This document shows, in pieces, positions 1 through 6,711 of a stretch of 45,973 nt of DNA; within the stretch, counting starts at the first letter, position 1; each line of letters starts with the position of its first letter. Under the pieces are notes generated by a model. The model saw nothing but the letters and a program-made list of their open reading frames with translations, ran no database searches and was not told the origin of the DNA. Source of the stretch: Candidatus Gastranaerophilales bacterium (GTDB lineage Bacteria > Cyanobacteriota > Vampirovibrionia > Gastranaerophilales > Gastranaerophilaceae). Location of the stretch: the NCBI GenBank assembly GCA_944324135.1, contig CALUVE010000013.1:1-45973 (forward strand). The letters run 5' to 3'. The position numbers and the translations under genes were made by a program.

Positions 1-374
1 CATTTGTTTGAGTGCAGTCCTCTGCCCAAAATCAGACATTTAGTCAGATTTTGTGCGGGTCCCTGCTAACGCCCCGCTAGATTGTTATGCAATTGTCATT
101 TGTTTGAGTGCAGTCCTCTGCCCAAAATCAGACATTTAGTCAGATTTTGTGCGGGTCCCTGCTAACGCCCCGCATGGTTATTATGCAATTGTCATTTGTT
201 TGAGCGCAGTCCTCTACCAAAAATCAGATTTTAGTGGATTTTGTGGGTTCCAGCTACGCCCCGTATGGTTATTATGCAATTGTCATTTGTTTGAGCGTAG
301 TCCTCTGCCAAAAATCAGATTTTAGTGGATTTTGTGGGTTCCAGCTACGCCCCGCATGGTTGTTATGTAATTGT
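1..374. repeat. Four-copy tandem repeat, 96/96/91/91 bp
   Basis: Four head-to-tail units begin at 1, 97, 193 and 284, each opening with CATTTGTTTGAG. The first two units are 96 bp and nearly identical. The last two are 91 bp and nearly identical to each other, so two subfamilies are present. Units 1 and 2 contain an imperfect palindrome, AAAATCaGAC-ATTTA-GTCaGATTTT. Units 3 and 4 have a shortened form that keeps only AAAATC and GATTTT as arms. The unit length is not a multiple of three, so the small open frame running through units 3-4 changes frame between copies and is not a gene. The array probably continues off the left edge. This is a minisatellite-like array of unknown function lying downstream of the ldt gene. 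Confidence 0.9.
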
Positions 375-404
375 CATTTGATTATTCTTATTATACACAA
401 AAAA

Positions 405-1034
405 TTATTTTTGTATAATAACTATGTCGCCGCGTTTTACTTTTTTTGCTAATTCTTTTATCACTTCGTTATCCATTCTTATACATCCTAGTGATACATA
501 TTGACCGAGTGTGTTTGGATTTTTATTCCCATGGATAAATTCGCCGGTTTTTCCGCGTTCTCCGGTTTCAGGATTGATTGTTTCAAGACAAATTACCCTC
601 GGACCGTAATCATTCGGATTTTTATGGCGTTTTGTAGATTCCGGTGCTGTTTTGTACGGGTATTTTTCAACATGCGTTACTACTCTCACTCCTGTATCTG
701 TCGGGTATTTTTTCTTACCGCTTGCAACCAGATATGCGCATATTGCATCTCCGTTTTCATCATAGTGGTATAAAATGTTTTTGGAGATGTCTACAACGAT
801 TACAGCAGTTTTATCTTCTCCGTTTATTGTTATTTCCGGTGACGGAGCATCAAGGAGAATGCTTTTTTCTGTCGTGCCTGACGGAATTACTGTAACCTGC
901 CGCTCAAAAGTGTCAGGGATTGTATCCTTTTTCAGGTCTTGTGCTCTCAGGGCTTGCCCTCCTGCCAGCAGTGCGCCTGCTGCCAGTGTCATGCCTATTG
1001 CCCTTTTTATATTTAGTTGAGGTAATACTTTCAT
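405..1034 (-). CDS. L,D-transpeptidase (YkuD family), secreted
   Basis: This 209-aa protein has a basic start and a hydrophobic stretch (about residues 11-29) ending in ALRAQ, a signal peptide. The YkuD catalytic motif is H168-G-N, then 12 residues later S181-L-G-C184-I-R186, with Cys184 the expected nucleophile. Such enzymes form 3-3 crosslinks in peptidoglycan or attach proteins to it, in the periplasm. The residue before Gly-Cys is Leu where many family members have His. The start ATG lies 35 nt after an AGCAAAAA element with no Shine-Dalgarno sequence, so the mRNA is probably leaderless. It sits 39 bp downstream of a membrane-protein gene on the same strand but seems to have its own promoter. 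Family assignment is firm; substrate is not known. Confidence 0.9.
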   Translation of the reverse strand: MKVLPQLNIKRAIGMTLAAGALLAGGQALRAQDLKKDTIPDTFERQVTVIPSGTTEKSILLDAPSPEITINGEDKTAVIVVDISKNILYHYDENGDAICAYLVASGKKKYPTDTGVRVVTHVEKYPYKTAPESTKRHKNPNDYGPRVICLETINPETGERGKTGEFIHGNKNPNTLGQYVSLGCIRMDNEVIKELAKKVKRGDIVIIQK

Positions 1035-1069
1035 GTTTTTATATAAACTCCCAAAATATTTTTTTTGCT
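1032..1069 (-). promoter_or_regulatory. AGCAAAAA-type promoter of the L,D-transpeptidase gene
   Basis: On the minus strand the sequence reads CAGCAAAAAAAATATTTTGG, then GAGTTTATATAAAAACATG. The A of AGC is 35 nt before the A of the start codon, and TATATA lies 5 nt before ATG. This matches the elements before the genes starting at 4283 (minus), 18289 and 38192 in both sequence and spacing. A -35-like A-tract plus a -10-like box this close to ATG predicts a transcript starting at or next to the start codon. Confidence 0.5.
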
Positions 1070-1073
1070 GTTT

Positions 1074-2087
1074 TTATTTTCCGTTATTAACCCGTTCTGC
1101 AAAAAATGTTGCGATTGCCGGTATTGCTATATAATAAATCCCGCCAAGTATAAGCGCAGGTTTTGCTATTTTTATCCCCTCTATGTATCTTTCCAAATCT
1201 GGCAGATTTTTGTTGGCGGCTTTAAAGTTTTCAATGAATTTTTCTGTCGGCTTTTTCAAAATATGGTTTAGTCCATAGCCGCCTGTAATGCACAGCCCTG
1301 TTGATATTAGCGAGTTATTTATAAGAGTTTTTTTGCGCTCTTCTTTAATCCCTTTGCTGTGCGCAGTTTGATGTGCAAAAGTTAATGTTGAAACAATGTC
1401 AGTCGCAGACATTATATGCTGGGCAAAGTTTGTTTCGCTGTATTTTTCAGCTGTGTTTTGTACTGATTTTTTATCCAAAATTTTCCCTATACCTTTTGCC
1501 AGAACTTCTGTCAGTCCGTCATAAGCATTTTTAATCCCTTTTGTTAAGTTTTTTGAGCCGTTATGCAGTCCGCTGAAAGTAATATCTTTTGATTGCAAGT
1601 CGTTTCGTGTGGCGGATTTGTCCTGATGTTTGCCGAATATTCCTGCCATTATCGGCGGAATTAAAGCGCACGTGAGGATTGATTTCGGGGCTGCTATTAC
1701 AAAGCCCAGCCCGAGTTTAAATAATTGGGTCGCAAAAGAATATTTGCCTGATTTTGTCAGCGTATCTGCACTGCCTTTAAGTGTTTTTATTGTTGTTTGT
1801 TTTAGATAATTGAGAGGTGCTTGATCAATTTTTTTCACGGCTGACGCTACAGGCATTGATGCTCCTGCCATTATCATGTAGCCGACTGCGCTTGAAGAAA
1901 ATGATTTTGCACAGGCAAGTTTTTTATTTTCTTTGTCTGCGCCGGGGGTTGTCATTATTGAGATTGGTCTTGCAATTGTTGATAGTGCAAGTGATGCGGT
2001 TGCGCTGAACAGTGCACTGTTTTTTGACGCAAATTTTAAGCTGCTCAATAATAATTTATTTGTGTATATTAAAGAATTTACTTTCAT
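1074..2087 (-). CDS. Hypothetical membrane-associated protein
   Basis: A 337-aa protein that I do not recognise. It contains several moderately hydrophobic segments rich in Ala, Ser and Gly (around residues 20-45, 65-80, 125-150, 255-275 and 310-330), separated by Lys-rich stretches. This suggests a membrane-associated protein with amphipathic helices rather than a transporter. It has no signal peptide, Cys pair or catalytic motif that I can see. The N-terminus (MKVNSLIYTNKLL) resembles the short polar openings of other lineage-specific proteins here. It is divergent from the PnuC-like gene, with 64 bp between the starts. The start has no clear Shine-Dalgarno sequence. Long open frame, normal codon use and the flanking genes support it being real. 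Confidence 0.75.
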   Translation of the reverse strand: MKVNSLIYTNKLLLSSLKFASKNSALFSATASLALSTIARPISIMTTPGADKENKKLACAKSFSSSAVGYMIMAGASMPVASAVKKIDQAPLNYLKQTTIKTLKGSADTLTKSGKYSFATQLFKLGLGFVIAAPKSILTCALIPPIMAGIFGKHQDKSATRNDLQSKDITFSGLHNGSKNLTKGIKNAYDGLTEVLAKGIGKILDKKSVQNTAEKYSETNFAQHIMSATDIVSTLTFAHQTAHSKGIKEERKKTLINNSLISTGLCITGGYGLNHILKKPTEKFIENFKAANKNLPDLERYIEGIKIAKPALILGGIYYIAIPAIATFFAERVNNGK

Positions 2088-2151
2088 CTTTTTTTATTAG
2101 ATAACATACATAAGGAAAAGTAAATCTTTCATTAGATTAAATTAATATTTC

Positions 2152-2850
2152 ATGGCAAAAAATCCACTAAAAGATTTTATAACGGCAGAACTCAGCGGCT
2201 GGGAAAAACACGAGACCGCCGGATTAATAATTGTATTTTTAATCATTATTGTTAATGCTTCTGTAATGAAAGATGATATAGTGTCAGTAATTTCTGCAGT
2301 CTGCGGGATTTTATATACAACTATTGCAGGCAAGGGGAAAATTTCCTGTTATATTTTCGGGCTTATGGGGACCGGATGCTATTCCTGGCTTTCTTTCAAA
2401 AGCGGTTTGTACGGAAATTTGCTATTGTATCTCGGGTTTTATTTTCCAATGCAGATTGCCGGAATTTTTGCCTGGAAAAGACATCTAAACAGCAGGACTA
2501 AAGTTATTGAAAAGAAAAGTCTTTCGAATTTAGAACGGGCGGTTCTGGCGGTTATTATAGTATGTCTTGCTATAAATACAATTGTTATAATTAAATTTTG
2601 CGGCGGTTCCAGTCCTGTGTTTGACGGAATTACAACAATTTTATCAATAGCCGGCATGTATTTGACTGTGAAAAGATGTATAGATCAGTGGGTTATCTGG
2701 ATGATTGTGAACGGTTTGTCCGCCTTGATGTGGCTGGAATTAATATTGCAGGGCACAAAAGCTTACGCAACCTTTATTATGTGGGTGGTATATTTTATCC
2801 TTGCCATTTATTTCTTTATATGCTGGAGACGCGAACTTAACAAGAGATAG
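2152..2850 (+). CDS. pnuC: PnuC-like nicotinamide riboside transporter
   Basis: This 232-aa membrane protein has about seven hydrophobic segments. The region around residues 48-105 carries the PnuC family signature: GILYTTIAGKGKIS, then a Gly-rich membrane stretch, SWLSFKSGLYGNLLLYLGFY and PMQIAGIFAW. PnuC proteins move nicotinamide riboside (or related vitamins) into the cell by facilitated diffusion coupled to intracellular phosphorylation. Length fits the family. No NadR kinase gene is adjacent, so the substrate is inferred only from family similarity. ATG at 2152 follows TAAATT by 8 nt with no Shine-Dalgarno sequence, another candidate leaderless start. The gene is convergent with the HNH-type gene, 5 bp from its stop. 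Confidence 0.85.
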   Translation: MAKNPLKDFITAELSGWEKHETAGLIIVFLIIIVNASVMKDDIVSVISAVCGILYTTIAGKGKISCYIFGLMGTGCYSWLSFKSGLYGNLLLYLGFYFPMQIAGIFAWKRHLNSRTKVIEKKSLSNLERAVLAVIIVCLAINTIVIIKFCGGSSPVFDGITTILSIAGMYLTVKRCIDQWVIWMIVNGLSALMWLELILQGTKAYATFIMWVVYFILAIYFFICWRRELNKR

Positions 2851-2855
2851 AAGAG

Positions 2856-4283
2856 TTATTTATCTTTTTTCATTGCATTTGCAAAGAGTTTGTAGTTCTG
2901 AAGAGTTTTCCAGTATTTTTGTGCTGCTGCTCGTGATTGTTTAGAAAGAGTTTCTTGTTTCCTGTTTAGAGCCTGTAATTGCTGAGTTAGTTTTGATATC
3001 TGTATATTTACGTCTTTCAAATCTTTTTGGCATTTCTCTTTTTGTTTTTTTGAAGATTCAAGGTTCATTTGTACAGTCTTAAAACGTTTTTTGAGGTACT
3101 TGTCTATATCAATTTTTATTTGTGAATCCGTAACCCTGTCTAAAGTCTTTCTTACCTTGAGCGGATACGTCTGGTAACAACCGGGAAGTCTTTTGTTTTG
3201 TATAAACACCATAATTTTATTCATTTGTTTTTGTATATTACCTGCAAAATCCGGTATATATTTAGCAAATATTTTATAAGGCAAGTCCCCTCTGTCAAAG
3301 TTGCACTGTGAACACATGAAAATACCGTTATACATTCCTCGGGTTCCATTTTGAGAGTCAGGTATTATGTGCTCAAAGGTTGATGTTATTTTGTTAACAA
3401 AAAATGATACAATACTAATATCATTTTTCTTTCTTAATTTTTTGGCGATATTTCTGTCTGCTGTATTTTGACGTAATGGTATTTCAGATATTTTCTTCTT
3501 AATTTTTTCAGCAGTTTTTTTATCCGGAATATTTTCTAAAAAATCTTTATACAGATTATCTAATAGCATCAGCTTGCGTTCGTCGCTGGAGTCTGCTATT
3601 CTGGCAATTTTTTGTGCTTTATCATTTAATTGTGCAAATTGATTTTGCATATCATCCGGCAGGAGTTTTGTATATTTTGCTAATTGATTAAATACCATTT
3701 CTGCTTGAATGTTGTATTGTTCTTTTTGAAAAGTTTTGATTTTATAGTGGTATTCAATAACTTCAGGTTTGTTAAAAATTTCTGAAAACGTATTTTGGGG
3801 ATATTTTTTAGCATAAACCTCCATAATATCAAGGGTTTCTCTGTCCGCAACAGAAAGATGAGGTTTTATCTTATGGAGTTTTTTAATAACCTGAGGGGCT
3901 TTAAGGGTGATGGTATTTGCAATTTCGACTATTTCATCAAGTTCTGCTTTTTGTTCTTCCGGCAGATGATTTATCATTTTTTTATTGGTTGAAACGAAAT
4001 TTGCAAGCGGAGTTCTGGGGTGTTTTTTAGCGAACTCAACAAGAAGCTTAAATACAGGTGAGCCATTGTGTGATTGTATTGCGGTATTTCTTAAAGCAAA
4101 AGCCGCACCAGCTCTGGTTTTATTAAGTAATTCTTCGCGTTCAATGCTGCTGAGCATCTGACCTCCGCATTTGGCACACGTCAATTTGGGGATATCTCGG
4201 ATATCAAAAAAGTTTCTTTTTGGTATACCGTAGCCAAAAGTCGGGGTAAAACTATTATTGTATGTCGGAGTGTTCAAAATCAT
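2856..4283 (-). CDS. HNH-type zinc protein with separated metal halves
   Basis: A 475-aa protein with a CAKC knuckle at residues 36-39. Far downstream it has E304-H305-I-I-P, an Asn-containing spacer, then M-C324-S-Q-C327-N328-F-D-R-G. The pattern C-x2-C ... H-I-x-P ... N ... C-x2-C-N-x2-R-G is that of HNH (treble-clef) nucleases. In normal HNH domains the first Cys pair is about 20-30 residues before the His; here about 265 mostly helical residues intervene. A Lys/Gln-rich coiled coil follows at about 400-455. The N-terminus has a PTFG tag (14-17). Whether it cuts DNA, or only uses the zinc fold, cannot be told. It lies downstream of the minus-strand gene at 4375-5130 but has its own AGCAAAAA promoter. 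Confidence 0.7.
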   Translation of the reverse strand: MILNTPTYNNSFTPTFGYGIPKRNFFDIRDIPKLTCAKCGGQMLSSIEREELLNKTRAGAAFALRNTAIQSHNGSPVFKLLVEFAKKHPRTPLANFVSTNKKMINHLPEEQKAELDEIVEIANTITLKAPQVIKKLHKIKPHLSVADRETLDIMEVYAKKYPQNTFSEIFNKPEVIEYHYKIKTFQKEQYNIQAEMVFNQLAKYTKLLPDDMQNQFAQLNDKAQKIARIADSSDERKLMLLDNLYKDFLENIPDKKTAEKIKKKISEIPLRQNTADRNIAKKLRKKNDISIVSFFVNKITSTFEHIIPDSQNGTRGMYNGIFMCSQCNFDRGDLPYKIFAKYIPDFAGNIQKQMNKIMVFIQNKRLPGCYQTYPLKVRKTLDRVTDSQIKIDIDKYLKKRFKTVQMNLESSKKQKEKCQKDLKDVNIQISKLTQQLQALNRKQETLSKQSRAAAQKYWKTLQNYKLFANAMKKDK

Positions 4284-4318
4284 ATTTAGAAGAAAACTCG
4301 AAAAAAATATTTTTGCTA
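4281..4318 (-). promoter_or_regulatory. AGCAAAAA-type promoter of the HNH-type gene
   Basis: The minus strand reads CTAGCAAAAATATTTTTTT, then CGAGTTTTCTTCTAAATATG. The A of AGC is 34 nt before the A of ATG. The GTTTT sits 20 nt after AGC. There is no Shine-Dalgarno sequence. It shares the full CTAGCAAAAA core with the elements before 18289 and 38192. Confidence 0.5.
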
Positions 4319-4374
4319 GATAAAATAACAGTTTTAGTTATTTTAAAAAGTATAACCTGAGAGATAAATACTTT

Positions 4375-5130
4375 TTACATGCGACCTTTATGATAGTACC
4401 ACAATAAATGGTCAAATCCGTTCTTGCTTATGTTACTTTGGGCGTTTTTAATAATTTTTTCAATGAGTTTTCTATATCGTGAATAATCTTTTAAGTCCGC
4501 ATTTTCATATTCAACATTATATTTTTTCGCATATTCGGGTAAAAATTTTTTTAATACATTATCATATATGGGATAATTATCTTGTGCCGGTAAATTTTTA
4601 AATAAATGAAAACAGGCATAGTGACAGAATTTACTTGCAAAAGACGGGTTCTTCCTATGATTTTTGTCAGTGCTATAACTAGTTTTTTCTGCAATTTTAT
4701 TAAATAATTCTAATGTATTATCAGGATTTTTTAAATTATTAAGAAAATCTTTAATTGTAAATTCTGAAATTCTGTCTGGAATTTCATTCAATCCTACCTT
4801 ATCGGTGTTAATATGTGTACTGTTTTCTCTATCTATGGCTTTTACAAGTTCTTTAATAGTCTCACAAGATGTTTCTTTTAATTTTTTTGATTCATTAGTT
4901 TTTTCTATTTCTGATTTTAATTGTTTGAACCAATATGCAGAAGAATGGGGGATAGTATCATCGTAGCTTTTGAGATATGCAGAATCAGTTCTTATCATCG
5001 CTTCTACTCTTGCGACATTATCTTCAGATAAAACAACTAGGTTATCATCAATTTTTAACTTGTAGGCTTCAGCCAGATTTAATTCTTTTTGAATTTGGTT
5101 AAAGTTATTCTTATTTTTGTTATTTTCCAC
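4375..5130 (-). CDS. Hypothetical protein with SK...PIYD motif
   Basis: A 251-aa, soluble, Lys/Asn-rich protein starting at GTG (5130), preceded by AAAGGAA. The C-terminal half has S-x-A-S-K-F-C-H-Y (about residues 165-173), then N-Y-P-I-Y-D-N (186-192). The arrangement S-K-x2-H-x(n)-[FY]-P-I-[YF]-D recurs in several families of uncharacterised proteins, often found near restriction or abortive-infection genes and thought to be related to helix-hairpin-helix DNA glycosylase folds. The placement is from memory of that motif and is tentative. Nothing in the N-terminal half is recognisable. It precedes the HNH-type gene on the same strand, so a shared role is possible but unproven. Confidence 0.65.
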   Translation of the reverse strand: MENNKNKNNFNQIQKELNLAEAYKLKIDDNLVVLSEDNVARVEAMIRTDSAYLKSYDDTIPHSSAYWFKQLKSEIEKTNESKKLKETSCETIKELVKAIDRENSTHINTDKVGLNEIPDRISEFTIKDFLNNLKNPDNTLELFNKIAEKTSYSTDKNHRKNPSFASKFCHYACFHLFKNLPAQDNYPIYDNVLKKFLPEYAKKYNVEYENADLKDYSRYRKLIEKIIKNAQSNISKNGFDHLLWYYHKGRM

Positions 5131-5158
5131 CAGCCGATAAATTCCTTTCTAAATTCAT

Positions 5159-5190
5159 AAAAAGTTTCAGTAAAACTACTGAAACTTTTT
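5159..5190 (-). terminator. Rho-independent terminator of the tRNA gene
   Basis: A 14-bp perfect stem (AAAAAGTTTCAGTA paired with TACTGAAACTTTTT) with loop AAAC. On the minus strand the stem ends in a T run, just past the 3' end of the tRNA gene. The A/T flanks make it potentially bidirectional. Confidence 0.85.
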
Positions 5191-5199
5191 AAAATCAAA

Positions 5200-5276
<77 letters not shown>

Positions 5277-5403
5277 TTATTTTCGCATCTTGAGAAATTT
5301 TTGATTTCTCCTTACATTTTTATTATTAATCGCTGAAAAGTAAAAATCAAGTACTTTGTTTTGTGACTTATGTAGCAAACTCCACAGATAATATTAAAAG
5401 CCT

Positions 5404-5507
5404 GTCATTCTGAGGGCTTTTGCCCGAAGAATCTCTCATATTAAGATACTTCAACCTCTTATAAAACGATACTTAATCGTTTTGTTCGGCAGAGTGCTCA
5501 GTATGAC
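5404..5507. repeat. Dispersed inverted-repeat element (GTCATTCTGAG type)
   Basis: The segment starts with GTCATTCTGAG and ends with CTCAGTATGAC, imperfect inverted ends. Inside, GGGCTTTTGCCC forms a small hairpin followed by GAAGAATCTC, and AAAACGATACTTAATCGTTTT forms another near the right end. Related pieces occur at 12283-12318 and 27447-27524. Such GTCATTCTGAG...GAAGAATCT elements occur between genes in many bacterial genomes; they behave as non-autonomous repeats. No coding potential. Confidence 0.75.
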
Positions 5508-5537
5508 GCAGTTTTGATCCATATAAATCTCATTTTT

Positions 5538-6062
5538 TTAGATTCTTTTTATTGCGCCCCAGGCTTTTATTGTGCCTTTTTCGTATTTTATCAGGTAGTA
5601 ATCTCCTTTTTCATTGTATTCGATTGTTGCTTCCATATTGGGGATATCTTCATCCGGCGGCATTCCGACTTTTGCACGTTTTTTATTTGTTTTTGCTCGC
5701 TCTTTTGCTAATTTTTTCTGGCGGCGTTTGTATTTCTGGGTCCGCTGTTCCTCCAGCGTTGTGATATCTTCTTCTATTTTAAAAACAGGTACAATCGCTA
5801 TCGGCTGCTTGGATTGCATTATTATAAGAAAATCCATACTGTCAGATAGCGCAAGTTCATAATGCCCCGGCGGTATAATGTCCCCTCTGCCATCTGATAT
5901 TGCGTCTATTATTATAAGTGTCGGGTATTCGGACTCCTTTAAAGAGTACCTGTAAACAGCATCGCTCCCGTGGACAACCCCGGAGGTTTCCTGCGGCTGC
6001 TGCGGGTATGGACGGATTTCCTTATGCATTAGTACGTTGTTTACAAACCAGCCCTCTAACAT
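5538..6062 (-). CDS. Hypothetical protein, third gene of the rpmH-rnpA operon
   Basis: A 174-aa soluble protein with no family that I recognise. The first 100 residues look like a compact beta-rich domain. Residues about 105-135 are a strongly basic helix (repeated K/R with QKYKRRQKKLAKERA), which could bind nucleic acid. The last 35 residues alternate charge and aromatics (YNEKGDYYLIKYEKGTIKAWG). The start overlaps the rnpA stop by 7 bp, so the two are translationally coupled. In many bacteria this position holds yidD then yidC, and this protein resembles neither. The basic helix and the ribosome/RNase P context hint at an RNA or translation role, but this is only inference. Confidence 0.75.
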   Translation of the reverse strand: MLEGWFVNNVLMHKEIRPYPQQPQETSGVVHGSDAVYRYSLKESEYPTLIIIDAISDGRGDIIPPGHYELALSDSMDFLIIMQSKQPIAIVPVFKIEEDITTLEEQRTQKYKRRQKKLAKERAKTNKKRAKVGMPPDEDIPNMEATIEYNEKGDYYLIKYEKGTIKAWGAIKRI

Positions 6063-6412
6063 TTGATTCCTTTCAACAAAGATTTTATTATATTATATAT
6101 GGTTTTGAAATCTTTGTCCAAGGCTTGTTCTGAACCTACGAAAATTAACGACATAAACTTTTGAGAATTTCCGAGGTCATTTTCTTTTAATAGCAGTCTG
6201 TAACTTTCTCGCATCAATCGTTTAAGCCGGTTGCGTTTAACTGCTCTTTTGTGTGTTTTTTTACTCACAACAAAGCCGGCTTTTGTCGGGGTATCTGTTT
6301 TCTTTTTTATACCTACAAACAAAGTTACTCCGCCCTTGCGGGTGGAGTTTTTAACTTTATATGTTGCCGTAAATGCGGACTTTTTCTTTAATCTATATTG
6401 TTTTGGTAACAT
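6056..6412 (-). CDS. rnpA: Ribonuclease P protein component
   Basis: This 118-aa basic protein carries the RNase P signature K-R-A-V-K-R-N-R-L-K-R-L-M-R-E (about residues 69-83) and an N-terminal MLPKQYRLKKKSAF typical of the family. It binds the RNase P RNA and helps it recognise the leader of precursor tRNAs. It follows rpmH by 51 bp on the same strand, the classic bacterial order, and overlaps the next gene by 7 bp. Length is normal (110-130 aa). The assignment is secure. Confidence 0.96.
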   Translation of the reverse strand: MLPKQYRLKKKSAFTATYKVKNSTRKGGVTLFVGIKKKTDTPTKAGFVVSKKTHKRAVKRNRLKRLMRESYRLLLKENDLGNSQKFMSLIFVGSEQALDKDFKTIYNIIKSLLKGIKC

Positions 6413-6463
6413 CCGATTTACCTTAAAATTTCTGAAACGTCGGATTACCCGTCCGCATCAGGA

Positions 6464-6616
6464 CTAAGCACGTTTTTTAGCTGTGATGGCAAGTTTATGA
6501 CGACCTTTTGCACGGCGTCTGTTCAAAACTTCTCTGCCGCCCGGGGTTGCCATTCTTGCTCTGAATCCACTTACGTGTTGTCTTTTAATCTTTGTTCCTT
6601 CTAGTGTACGTCTCAT
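6464..6616 (-). CDS. rpmH: 50S ribosomal protein L34
   Basis: A 50-codon gene read directly from the minus strand. It starts [19 protein letters not shown] and ends [18 protein letters not shown]. The L34 core ([25 protein letters not shown]) is intact. L34 is a small basic protein of the large ribosomal subunit. At 50 aa it is slightly longer than the usual 44-46, with an EGTKIK N-terminal stretch. The Shine-Dalgarno AAAGGGA lies 8 nt upstream. A promoter (TTGACT, 17 nt, TAACAT) lies at 6656-6684. It is the first gene of the rpmH-rnpA operon. dnaA is not next to it here, so proximity to the origin cannot be claimed. Confidence 0.95.
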   Translation of the reverse strand: MRRTLEGTKIKRQHVSGFRARMATPGGREVLNRRRAKGRHKLAITAKKRA

Positions 6617-6655
6617 TTTTAATTCCCTTTTAATTATATTTGTCGTATGCTTTTT

Positions 6656-6684
6656 ATGTTAAAATAAAAAAAAATATTAGTCAA
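6656..6684 (-). promoter_or_regulatory. Sigma-70-type promoter of rpmH-rnpA
   Basis: Minus strand TTGACT (6679-6684), a 17-nt AT-rich spacer, and TAACAT (6656-6661), about 40 nt before the rpmH start codon. Spacing is ideal for the housekeeping sigma factor. Confidence 0.6.
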
Positions 6685-6711
6685 CACAAAAAGAGAGGCA
6701 GGTTACGGAAT

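Noticed and set aside
1-374. CRISPR array
   Set aside because: The units are direct tandem copies of 91-96 bp with no unique spacers, far longer than CRISPR repeats, and no cas gene is present.
234-452. Small protein encoded by the repeat array
   Set aside because: The unit length is not a multiple of three, so the peptide differs in each copy. No ribosome site; composition is not protein-like.
5277-5403. Riboswitch or small RNA beside the tRNA gene
   Set aside because: No conserved aptamer features could be recognised; only AT-rich sequence and the start of the dispersed repeat.
5404-5507. tRNA-adjacent integration site (att) of a genomic island
   Set aside because: No integrase gene or direct repeat of the tRNA 3' end is present in the window; the segment is better explained as the dispersed repeat.
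6640-6711. N-terminal extension of proC from ATG 6640
   Set aside because: It would add 24 Lys-rich residues absent from ProC and would cover the rpmH promoter. ATG 6712 gives the family length.
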